Shown: in pieces, positions 1 to 24,400 of the stretch
Layout: every line of letters starts with the position of its first letter
Numbering within the stretch: the stretch's first letter is position 1
Assembly (NCBI RefSeq): GCF_020382885.2
Contig: NC_058494.1
Location: forward strand, 26,944,329-27,008,328
DNA from: Scatophagus argus
Taxonomy: Eukaryota; Chordata; Actinopteri; Scatophagidae
Direction: 5' to 3'
DNA: 64,000 nucleotides
Position numbers and translations under genes: made by a program
Notes under the pieces: model-generated
Seen by the model: only the letters and a program-made list of their open reading frames with translations
What the model was told of the DNA's origin: nothing
Databases searched by the model: none

Positions 1-1271
1 ACTTCACAGGCTGGGTTGGGAGTCACTGGAGTCACTGCCTTAGGACATCGTTAGAGGCATTTTGCACCGTTTCCTGAGGTTTCATAAACCAAAAATAATC
101 AGAAAATTAGGCTAATCAGTGATGGACTTTAGCTGCAGCTCTGGTGCCAAAACACCCACACAAAACAGTCTGCGTGACAACCTGTGCTGTTAGCGTGGAG
201 CTCAGTGACGCCCAGTGTGTGATTTCATATCACAGCTGGCTTCATGCACAAGTTCACGCCACAAGTACATTAGAACACAAGCGTTTGTAAAGGAAATACA
301 GAGAATATAAACAGAGACAAGAGTGGAGACACTCAACACGTTTACAGGCAGCCAGTTCGTTGTAGAAAAACCTTCCCTGTGCTTTTAAAAAAAGTACAAA
401 AAAACACGTACATAAAGATAAAATCAAGGTTAGAAAATTAAACAAGCATGTCCGAAGTCCCACTGATCTTGTGCAAAAGACCAAAAAAGCATAATTATTT
501 TAAGAAAAATAAAGATAAAATGAAAACATAAAGATGTATGTCACGTGTTGTCAGCTAAAGATGCTGCATTTTTGCTAAAACAAGGAAATGAAGTTTAGGA
601 GCCAAGCTGATAAAAGCTCCATTCTCAGTTTTCTCTTCTTGGGTGATTAGTTGTAAACATCTAAAACTAGCAGCAGAAGAGTGTAAAAGTGTCAAATTAA
701 TTCTGCTCCCATCATTGACACGTCGATGGTTCCATCAAATTAGGGTTTGGACCATAATGTCAGACTGATGCTGCTTCATCCCTGACTGCAACTAAACCTG
801 CAGGACAACATGTCACTCATCTGAACAGCAGCGTTTGTTCTACATGTGTAAATCCTCTGCAGTGATGTACAGTAACTTATTCAGTTTCTTCCACAGTCTG
901 AGGCTTTGTGTTCCTCCGCTGTCTAAATTATGGTTAACAACCCTGCAACAACACCGGCAGGAACATTTTCCCCAGATGTTTGGTAGCAGCTAACGCACGG
1001 TAGGTATTTTTAGATTTCTTCTTTCTCACATTTATTAAAATAGTCAAACATAAGTGCGGCTACTGACCCACATCAGCCACCGCGGCTGGTTTATATGAGC
1101 CTTCGACGGGCGATTTGTCCTCCATCGTGTCCACAGTGAAGAGAATCAAACCATGAGATCAAACGGGCAAAAGAAAAAGTCATTTAAGGGGAAGTGGAGA
1201 GAAAATCCACCAATCCAGGAAGAATTGACCCCATCTCGAAGTTCCCTCCCTCCAGCATCTTCGCCGTCGTC
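1..1271. other. abcc10 3' UTR and downstream flank
   Basis: No coding region is supported here. On the minus strand a candidate AATAAA for abcc10 is the complement of TTTATT near 1029-1034, which would give a 3' UTR of about 250 nt. A plus-strand AATAAA near 507-512 could belong to a convergent transcript entering from the left, but nothing else supports that. The rest is AT-rich unique-looking sequence. Confidence 0.35.
1029..1034 (-). terminator. abcc10: Candidate abcc10 polyadenylation signal
   Basis: TTTATT on the plus strand reads AATAAA in the sense of abcc10, about 240 nt after its stop codon. No transcript evidence is available. Signals this short occur often by chance. Confidence 0.35.
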
Positions 1272-14238
<12,967 letters not shown>

Positions 14239-14732
14239 CCCTCCTCCTATTGGACAGCCGTCATTCTAGAAAATATCTAAAGAGCAGAAAGTACCACAAA
14301 TCATCAGCTGTGAGGGAGAAGACGACTGTTAGAGAGAGATAATGCTAATTATTCTTCTAGCCAGGATTATGCAGTCAGAAATCCCTGAGGTGTGCGTCTG
14401 CTTTAGAGCCAACGAGTGACTTAGAGCGCAGATAAAAATGTGGGTTATTAATGCACCATGTGAGTCTCAGGCTCGGGGCTGATTGCTGATTCTCAGTACT
14501 TTCAGAGTGTTGACCAAAATGTGCACATTGGAAACTGTCTGTCAAGTACTGTTTACTCAAAGTTCAGATTCAAGTCTTGTTTACTTATTCACAGCGCTGG
14601 ATCTAACTTTAAATCATAACTAATAATAACATTAAACATGAACGCACTGGAGAAATTGGAACATTTTCATCATCTATAAAAGATCTTTATAGGAAAACAT
14701 TCCTAAAACTGGTACTGAAAAGAATCTTGGTT

Positions 14733-14905
14733 TAGGGCTGAAACGAACACTGATTTTCATTATTGATAAGTCAGCCATTTCTATGCATGACTAATCAATA
14801 AAACGTCAGCGAAGAGTGAAAAATGTTCATTGCAGAGCACAGAGTGACATCTTCAAGTTCCCTCCTTTGTCCAACCAACAGTCCAAACCCAAAGACTTGA
14901 AAAAT
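14733..14905. mobile_element. hAT-type MITE fragment (ggctgaaacgaacac... family)
   Basis: It carries the recognisable pieces of a common fish MITE: ggctg-aacgaac-ttttcattattgataag, then gaaaaatg-cattgcag, then gtccaaccaacagtccaaacccaaagac. A fuller relative lies at 60715-61034 and a scrap at about 44540-44585. Assignment to hAT is from memory of the family. Confidence 0.6.
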
Positions 14906-16328
14906 GACCAAAGTGAATTGAATGGAATACGAAAGGTTTTCACAGCTCAGTTTTGGCTCACTGACATGGATTTGCACACACAAGTTCAGTCCATCCTAAG
15001 CAGTTAAGGCGCTCGAAAAGACCACCTGTTATACTTAAACCAACACAAGGAAAACCTGACACGACGACAAGCATTTCTGCACGGAGAAGACAAAAGAAAA
15101 GAAATTCTCTCTGGTTGACTGTCTTCTTTAGTTAAACCTGTGATAAAAATCTTTTAGCATCTAAGTAGTGAATATCCAGAAACTGACTCGAAAATGTTGG
15201 GTGGCCTTCAAAACACAAGACACCATCAACATTTGACACTTTCCTAGAAGAAGACGAACTCGGACACACACGTCAGGCAGTCACTTCCATTTGTCGGTCC
15301 TTTTCTATCAGAAAAGGTGTTTCAGCACTTACCTCTAACCTCTGGCGTAGCAGAAAACAGAACACCTGTTCCAACTACAGACGTAGAGCTCAGGGGGTTT
15401 CCTGGCTCTACTGAACTGCCTCACTAATGTAAACAAATGAGGCCGGCTAACTAGCTTAGCTAACAAAACATTAACCAGTTTGTCTCGTTTGAACGACAGA
15501 GTCATAATAACACAAATATCACGTGAACAAAACAATAACGACGCAGAGTCGTGTTAAATACGACTCTACGCCAGCACTAATGTCACATAATTCAGATAAG
15601 AAATCTTCAAATATTACCGGCTTCCTTTCAGCTAGCAGGAACCACTGCCGTCGCTTACTGATGACGCACACTATGAGCCTTTCAAAATAAATGTCCCAGG
15701 CAGATACATTTTTATGAACCAAGTCCAAGCAGCACTAATAAACTAATGACATTTGTTCCTATTTAATGCAGTATTCCGTTTCATTCAAAGTTAGTTTTAA
15801 ACAGCTGAAATATTTACATTAATATTTAATTCTGCACTACTGAAACTTGGCTAGCATTCCACTGATGACACATTTCACTGAAAATCTTCTAAATGTGAAT
15901 GTCCTGAAAAATTATTTATTATCATTATTATTATGAGTTATCCCAAAAGAGCGTGAAAACACAACAGATGTGAAAATTTGTCACTGACATCTTGCATGTT
16001 GAACTATGTCATAAAACCATTGTCTGCTATGTTGTGACTTTAGGGGGATGTTTTTACTTTTTTCTTTATTAACTTCATCAAAAAAAATTCTGGCTCTTTA
16101 GCTTAATATTTTCCACTTTATCCTAATACCAGATATTGAATTGCTTAAGTACCATGATGATGGTGTGTTTAAAGAGCAGGGACAAATTGTGCTGTGTTAT
16201 ATTTTACACAAAGAGCACAAAAAGACTGAGCACTAAATCATGCAATTGCTTAAAGGCTACAAGTGGTTTTATCAGTAATCGACCCCAAGATGAGAGAAGG
16301 AAAATGAAAGAAGCATCAAGCAGTTTGA

Positions 16329-16334
16329 GTTCTT
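16329..16334 (-). terminator. Candidate polyadenylation signal for a minus-strand transcript (possibly sp2)
   Basis: The minus-strand reading is cctcAATAAAgaactcaaactgctt, a good-looking 3' end. If used by sp2, the 3' UTR would be about 3.9 kb. Another AATAAA on this strand near 19395 would give a shorter one. Which is used cannot be told from the sequence. Confidence 0.3.
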
Positions 16335-17688
16335 TATTGAGGGGGTGACTGTAGAAAAGGAGCAAACTTTATGTTTTAGCACCTTTATACAAGTTATAAA
16401 ATAAATTGCTGGTTCTCGAGTTCTCTTGATAAACAACTGGCTGCACAACATTTATATGACATAAAGGCTTGGAGAAGGAGAAGCGCTTAATTCACAGATA
16501 CCAAGCGATAGAAATGTCAGAATTTGGAAAATCTTTTTATATTTAATTACAATCAAGATCAAATTTACAAATTTTGCAACCTGGGATTTTAAATCAGTGC
16601 ACATTACATAAGTTAAAAACACAAAAGGAATTTTACAAACGTTGTTACCTGGAATTAGACAGGAAAAAAAGCTTTAAATACTGGGTGCAGCTGTCTAAGG
16701 CATCTTAAATTCAATAGAAAAAAGATCTAGAAGTCTTATACAAAGCAGGAATGAAGCTATACAATGTCACATTATATTTTATTCCCTACACACTGTACAA
16801 TGTCCACTTCCTTCAGGGCTGGCTGAGCCAACCTCAACACTAGGCAGCTTAACTTTTGTTTTCTAATATCCTACATTTACTGTGTCTACCAGACACACAC
16901 TGTATTTACATATTCAGACAAACATAAATATGAGCAGGCTCCGCTATCCATCCCAATGGCATCACACGTCTTGAAAAATACAACAAATATTTGCCACCCA
17001 AACTTTACGTTATCTGTCGCCTCTGCGAAGCACTTTGAGGAAAACTGGTTCAAAGTGCTTTTAGCTTTTTGGTCAAATTTCACTGTTGTGTAGAGGAGTT
17101 GTTGGATAATTTTTGGCGAGGTAGCGCCATCCTTTAAACCTGCATGTCACAGCATTAAAACTGAACAGAGAAGCTGCTACCTGCTGTCTGATGGCACCGC
17201 ACCCAATTTGACCAAAAAGCTTAAGTTGGTGCATTTCTTCGAATGAAAGGACCTCCCACATAAGATCAGACTTCAAACTGAGCGATGACCCGTTAACGAA
17301 AGATCGGTACATCTTCATCTCATCGAAAATGATATGAGCAACAGCATGTTTCCTGTAAAGCAAACGATATTAAGGTAACGTGTATGAATACTGTACATTA
17401 GACCTAATGCTGGTCATCTGTGTATCAACAAAAGCTTCTCAAGTGTTAATTCAGATTTAAAGCTATCACATAGCTGGAAAAATTCATGTACAAAGTAACC
17501 GATCGAAGGCCTGAGAAAAGTTTTCTTTCCATCTCGAGACATGATTGTCAAGTCAGGCCAAATAATTGGACATCTGATCATATGTACAGCAATGCATAGG
17601 CTACAAATCAAAACTACATTGTAAGTAAAGCAGAATGGCAGAGTTACCCTGGAATTTAGTTATTATTTATTAGTACACAAAGTGTAAG

Positions 17689-17999
17689 TAGGGCTGGGTA
17701 TCGTTCAGTACAAGTACTGTTTTTTAATACTTTACTTTAAGAAATATCATCATGTTTTCTGAAAAATATACAACATAATGAAATGAAAACTTCTCAGGTA
17801 AAAAAAAACCCAAACTTTTTCAGTTAACAAAAGTTTTAAATTGGTGTTAAGTTAAATATAACTATAAAATTTACAAACCAGGAACTATGAGATAAAAGAA
17901 AAAAGTAAAGAGTTTGTTAACATTCAGCTTCAATACTCAGTAACACAATTCAGTACCAGTGAGGATCCAGTAACTGCTTAAGCTGGACACCCAGCCCTA
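17689..17999. mobile_element. MITE, about 310 bp, with inverted ends TAGGGCTGGGT
   Basis: The left end TAGGGCTGGGTATC and right end GACACCCAGCCCTA are inverted copies. The interior has matching GTTCAGTAC and TTCAGTACC words. There is no coding capacity, so it is a non-autonomous DNA element. The family was not identified. Confidence 0.75.
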
Positions 18000-18455
18000 C
18001 ATGCAAGCGTACCTGCCGTGGTGTCCAAGAGGGAAAACCAACCTGGTTTGGTTCTCGGAGGGACAAGTTGGGTGTGAGCAGGTTTATCACCATGATTCGA
18101 CTCCTCTTATTGTCAATATTTCACTGAAGACTAGAGACCTTTTTGACTTTATTCCTCAAAGTTTCAGAAATAACGTTTTTGCAGTACTTTTGGGTAGCAT
18201 TCATAGATTCATATGTGGAATCTCTTCTTATGAATGGACGTCATCCTGAACAATCTGCAGTCTGCCACAAACATCTGTGAAACTCTAATCTCCCCTTTGT
18301 GAGTTTTCCATCCTGTTTTTAATCCAATCAGAGGTGTTACAAACAACTTCCTCCTTACAGCTGATGCGGCATCCTGCTTCTCCTTAATCGACGCACAACT
18401 ACTGAGGTAACTGATCACTTTGGAGGGAGGGGGGGTCAAATTTAAATGCTCTGAC

Positions 18456-18500
18456 ATGTGGTGTTCCACAAGGATCAATCCTGGGTCCTCTGGTGTTGTC
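18456..18500 (+). mobile_element. LINE reverse-transcriptase remnant
   Basis: Plus-strand translation gives CGVPQGSILGPLVL, the hallmark stretch of LINE-type reverse transcriptases. Neighbouring frames are broken. This is a small dead fragment of a non-LTR retrotransposon. Confidence 0.65.
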
Positions 18501-18767
18501 GTAGCGGCCATCTTGACATCAAACAGCAGGTGAACACAGATTTAATTAATACATTTAATTAAGGTTTGTTTCTATTTAGGGTAGCGGAGTGTTTCCAGTG
18601 AAACACCTGTGTTTAACCTATAACATGGCTGCCGTAAAAACGTCTACAACATGTTTGTACGTTGTGACGTTAAGCCTTATTTTGACAGTAAGAATGAGCA
18701 TTTGGTGCATCCCTAAAAATGGGAAACTCAAGCGTCACTGGTGACCTTTCAGAACGTCTACATTACC

Positions 18768-19262
18768 TTAATTAAAACTGTTTTGATAATGTTGTCCCCA
18801 AAAACAAAAGTCTATCAACCAAACACAAGACAATGTCTGAAAAATCTTAGTTTTGACTGTGGAATCCAATCCAAATTTGTTTAAATTATCACAGATGTTC
18901 AGTCTGGCTTTTCTCACTTTAAGCAAACTATAATTCTGACAAAAATATTGTTTCTGACATTCGCTGGCCTTGACGTTTTTCATCGTGTTGCATTCAGGGG
19001 ACTGTTTGTATGTTTTCCAGCACTGTTCAGGAGCTTCGCCATAACACTCAAATTTGAGAAGCTCTTCACTTTTTTGCCCGTTTGATTTTAAAATTTTAAT
19101 GACAAGTTTTAAGGCACAGTGACTTCTGGCCCTGAACTGCCTGAGCTCAGCCTGAAGTGCTGCTGTTTTGTTCTGAGCGACTGCTTTTACCACGTGGCCA
19201 TCAGAGAAGCAGGATCTCGGCTCGCTCTGCCTCATCACTCCCCTCAAAGCTGACCCGTGCAT
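18768..19262 (-). other. Unassigned 164-codon open frame
   Basis: The open frame starts at 19262 and is Lys- and Cys-rich (for example GQKSEELLKFECYGEAPEQC). I do not recognise it. It lies within the possible sp2 3' UTR, and no promoter, splice site or neighbouring exon supports translation. It is more likely a chance open frame, or part of an old element, than a gene. Confidence 0.2.
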
Positions 19263-20195
19263 GTGATAAAATGTTCCACTGACAAATAAATTTTAGGTCT
19301 CCTGATTTTTTAGTCTGAGTCTCATTTACTCTTTTGTCCTCAGACTTACTTTGTGAATCAGTTTGTAACAATTGTATGGAAAATGTTATAAATAGTTTAT
19401 TAACATTATTAATATTATGTATCATAGTATGCATATACACACTTTAAAGATATCCAATGTAAACTGAAGGTTTTCAAAACTCTTATCAGGGGAGTTTTTA
19501 TGTATTGGTCCCCAACTGTTTTTGGGTACACAGGATTGAAATCAGCAGACTCCTGCTGAGGTACAAATGACATAAAACCAAATTATCATCCCATTTAGGC
19601 AAAAGAAAGTTCTGTTAAATTTACAAAACACCGGGCTGAATTCTTTTCTTTATCTGACAGCCAATTTGTGGGAGCTCGCAGTGTTCCACAAAGAAGAAAT
19701 TCAAAATAAAAATAAAAAATAAACCAAGCATGATTTGGGCGAAGAGAAACAGAAGAAAAAAGAGGGAATCGGTGGCTGGAGTCCTGTGCTCTCCGTGTTG
19801 GCGTCTGCATAATTCTGCATACGTTCTTCCCCAGAGCAGTTCATAAATAAGCAAGCAGAGTTCTTCGTCTGAAGCCTCGACATGTCGTCATGACACGCGC
19901 TCAGTCGGAGCTGGTTCAGGCCTCCTCTCAGACCAGAGAGAAGACGACAAAGACAAACTACTAATAATGAATTCGGTGGATCGGCTTGAAGTCCACCGGG
20001 AAGCTTTTCATTGTACACCAAGCTACAATGTCCTAGACGAGTGGGAGGGGAGGCGGGGACTTGTTTTGGAGTATTTCCCACAGTGGGGTACGTCACAGAC
20101 ACTCCCTTGGTATCGTCTCCTCTGCCCCTCCGTCCTCTGATGCAGTCTTCGGTTTAAGAGAGTCTGTCTGCGTATGTACTGATTATGCAGGCAGC

Positions 20196-21467
20196 TCACA
20201 GGTTCTTGGTGTTTATGTGAGTCTTGTAATGCTTCGTCAGGTGGTCGCTCCTCATGAAGCGTTTCTGACACTGGCTGCACTCGAAGCGTTTGTCTCCTGT
20301 CAGGGGAAACAAAAAACAAAGCGAAGGGGTTATCAAATACAGCGTAGGAAAACACATTCTAAACAGGCGGAATTGTATTTGTGCGAAACTGTCATAATCA
20401 GTGCTTCAATTTTTAAGTTATGGCTAAAACCGTGTTTTCTGAGAGCCACGGTGACTTTTGACCAAATTCTAATCAGTTCTTCTCTGAGTCAAGTGGACGT
20501 TTGAATTTGAAGAAATTCTTTCAAAACTGCCTGAGAAGTCGCACTCACAAGGGCGGACGGACGACCCAAAAACACAACACGACCAGGCTATCCCAAACAT
20601 GACAGTACAAACACAGCTTTGAGAAAGAATTCTAAATTAGCTGTGTGTACACGTGTGTGTGTGTGTGTGTGCGTGCGTTGTGTTGCAGCAGACCCACCCG
20701 TGTGTGTCCTGGCGTGTCGCTGCAGCTCGTCACTGCGCGTGAAGCGTTTCCCACAGAAAACCCAGTTGCAGACGAACGGCCTTTCGCCGGTGTGCAGCCG
20801 CACGTGAGCTCTGAGCAGCGACGTTTTCCTGAACGTCTTCTCGCAGCCGGGAACGTGACAGATGTGCTTCCTCTTCCCCACCTCGCCGGGCCTGCAGAGT
20901 GTGCACGCAAACACACACAGCCAGATTAATGGAATGAACTAACTGATCGAAAATAATCGCTAACGGCAGATCAGTTCTAAAACTCAGTTGTTCCCAAGCA
21001 CAAATTCAGATTTGTTTTCAGTGTTTTGTTTGTTCTAACGAGCCCAACAACAGCTTCTCCTTATCTGACACTATTTAATGAAAAACAGGCTTTTATTTTA
21101 AGCTCTCTAAATGTCTGGTAGCAGGAAACCAAACTGAAATTTTAGCCGTGAGATCGGTCCGTGGTACCCATTTCCAGCTGGTAACGTTCCCTAACAGCCT
21201 AGTCTGTTCTCGTGTCTTTCACTCTGCACATCAGCCCGGGAAACCCGAGCAACCCTCACACAGATTTGTCCATCTCCTGACACACTCACCTCTTCTCTGC
21301 GTCTTTACAGTTGGGGCATGTGCAGGCCATGCGCCGCTTCTTTTCTCCAGGCTGGCTGGGCAGCTCCAGGGTGAGCGTCTGGTCCACCTGGATGGCCGAC
21401 TGGCCTTGCGTTGTTGCCAGCTGGAGGCCTCCGCCCTGCATCGTCTGGACCGTGAGGTGCTGCTGGC
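20196..21467 (-). CDS. sp2: sp2 coding exons 6-8 (Btd box and three C2H2 zinc fingers)
   Basis: Exon 6 (21290-21467) carries the Btd box. Exon 7 (20698-20891) encodes finger 1 ([10 protein letters not shown]...H...H) and finger 2 ([10 protein letters not shown]...H...H). Exon 8 (20196-20296) encodes finger 3 ([21 protein letters not shown]) and the stop. A (GT)n run at about 20652-20671 lies in the last intron near the exon 7 donor; in the sp2 sense it is (AC)n. Confidence 0.96.
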
Positions 21468-24400
21468 CTGACGAACACAGAGACAGACACGCCGTAAGGA
21501 CTCAGGATGCAGGATGCCAAGTTCTTCTGAAAATCTAGTCAGACTACCAGCTGAGTGCCACGAGTTGAAGAGGTGTGAACGATCGGTGGTCACACGAACA
21601 AAATGCAGACGTGAGAGCAAAGTGATCAACAGTCTGTTTCCACTTTTTAACTCTTGACTGTTTTTTAACCTTCACGGTTCACATTTTCAGCTGAGTTTGC
21701 CCTCAGGCCGGGCAATACTCAAATATTATCATTTTTAGTGGAACCACAAAATGCATCCAGTTGTGGATTAAAAACCAAACAAACAAATTATGAAAGTTTT
21801 AATCTGACGTTCTTTACAAACAATTTAAAACTAATCAGATACCATGCAGTTTCATTTACCCTATGTAGACAAAAGTATCCAGACACACCTCTTCATGGGT
21901 CTGTTCCTCAGGGTTTGGGCTCGGCCCCTGACTTCCAGTGAAGGGAAATCTTAATGCTTCAGCATACCAAGACATTTTGGACAATGCTATGCTTCCAACT
22001 TTGTGGCAACAGTTTGTTGAAGGCCCTTTTCTATTCCAGCATGACCCAGAAAAAGAGTGGAAGCTGTTGAAGCTGCAAAGCTGTTTGTGTACTTGGAATG
22101 AGATGTCATTAAAGTCCCTGTTGGTGTGATGGTCTTACCACTCTGTGCACTCATGTTGTTCATGTTTTGATATTCATGAGCGACTTGGCAGCTGCACTCC
22201 ATCAATGTCGCAGTGGAATTAATCAGGTACTTGATCCATGTATCTAAATCCACTTTTTCAGTGGGTAAATTACACGTACAGTCACTTTGTCGCACATCAA
22301 ATGGTTCTGGTCCCAGTTTACGGTGTTAATTGTTTTCTTCCTGTCTTCTACATGTTGTACTTTGTGCAATTACAATCCTGGTTCTGTCGTGTTGCTAACA
22401 TCAACTCACCCCCTGCGTTGGTGATGGTCACAGGAACTCCCTGGACTTGGACGCCGTTGATGCTGATCGTCTGCACCGTCTGAGTCGGCGAGGAGAGCTG
22501 CGACGTATTCAGCGCTATTATCCCCCCCGCCGGAGCGATTTTTGCCAGGGTCCGTTCTTTCCGCCCCCCCGCCAGCGTCCTCTTGGTGCTGGCCGGTGGA
22601 GAGGTGGTGGCGGAGGTGGTGATGGCTGAAGTGGTGGGGGTCGTTGCCATGGATATCGGGTCCTGGAGCTGAACAGACTGCCAATCACCCGACGGTGTTT
22701 TGAAGAGGATCTGAGGGAGGAACATGCCAAATGGACGTCTGAAGCTTTATTTAAACTGAACTGCACAGGGAGAATGGGTTTGTGCTCTTTTCCTGCATCT
22801 CTTATACATCTTTATTTGTCATGCTATGTTGAGATAACGCAAAATCAAAAGAGTATTTTTGCAGACTAAATGTTGAGAACCGTGTGTACAAATGTGATCT
22901 GAACAGCATTTGAAACCACCTTTGACTCGATGATGACACCTCATGAAAAGAGTTCATACCGTGCGTGAAAATGAGTGTGGGGACCAAATGATAGTTTTAA
23001 TCAATATGAATAAAATAACTCAATGCTAATTCCTTATAAAGTCAGCATATAAAGCAATGAAGTTATAATAACAGTCACTGGTGTGCTTTCACTAACACAT
23101 CACAGCAGCTTTGAATGAGTCAGAAGTCAGGCTTGTTAGACTCAACAGTTTTGAAGTGAGAGTGTGGATACCTGTGTTGGTGTTGGATCCGTCTGTGGGA
23201 CCTGCAGGCTCGTGGGGACCGACTGTCTCTGCGGGACGGGCGGTAGCGTGGCAGAGGCCGCCTGCACCACCTTCAAAGCCTGCTGGGGAATCTGAACCAC
23301 CTGAGACTCCGGTTTGGGCTGGACCAGTTGAACCTGCTGCACCACAGCTGGCTGCCCGGGGCTCTGCACGATCAGCAGGTTGTTACCTGCCTGCACAGAC
23401 ACAGGACAGGTTATGCTGCGGAGTTCAGGAGTGAGGCTTCTCGCTAACGCTCACACCTGGAGTGTGTGTGACCGTCACATCTGTACTAAGCCACTACAAC
23501 CCACTTTTCATTAAACCTGCATCAGTCAATGTTTGGCCACTGGAGGGCAGCAGAACAAACTCTCAGCACAACACAAACATTGATGACGTACAACACCACA
23601 AATGTCTTCCACTCACTCTCCTTTAAGCTCTGTTTAGCTGCAGTCCTGAGGAGAATCCCCACTGCTAACGGCTCCACCCTGTGCGCTCTGCTGTTCGGAC
23701 TGCAGGCTGCATTCAGCGAGTTTTTAAACGTTTTTTTATACAACAGCACTGATGAGAGCAACGAGAGCGAACCAAAACAATGGAGGGGGGTTTTAATGTA
23801 AACTTCCAGTTTACTCCACAGTGACAACAAACAGATCAAACTCTGCATCAACACGACTCAGGACGTGAATTCAGCTAAGTATAAAACTAACTTCTCTGTT
23901 GTTTGATAACATTAAAGTTGCAGACCACAGAACAACTAGCTCAAAGATTAACCAATAAGCAACTGAAGAAAACAGATAAAAGCTAATCTAAATATCCCCT
24001 CATTCAGCTAAACCTCACAGACTTCTCAGTCAAAATACTGTGAACTAGCTCCATCAACATTTAACATTCTCTCACTGGTAAGTGAATGCTGAGTTCTTTT
24101 GTTGCAGATATACCACACACTCCCAAACTCAAGAATTCAGCTCCAGAACCCTCGCAAAGTGAAATGCAAACATGTTACGACTGTTCATGCAGGAAGGCCA
24201 GCAGCATATAACAAAAAGCAGGCGTACCTGAATGATGTTGTCGCCAGCTTCTATCAGGATGGTCTCCATCTGCTCTGGGGGTGGAGATGCAGCCTGTGGA
24301 GGAGGGGGAGGGGGCGGAGGAGGAGGCTGAGGAGCCAGAACGACTTTTTTCTTCCTCCCTCGTCGTCCCTTTCCCGGAGTGGGAGGGGCAGCTGCAGTCT

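Larger units (their letters stand above)
14239..20195. other. Region between abcc10 and sp2 (sp2 3' flank, repeats, no supported gene)
   Basis: About 6 kb without a recognised coding exon. It contains a hAT-like MITE fragment (about 14733-14905), a MITE with clear inverted ends (17689-17999), a short LINE reverse-transcriptase remnant (about 18456-18500) and an unassigned 164-codon open frame on the minus strand (18768-19262). A long sp2 3' UTR could cover part of it. Confidence 0.6.
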
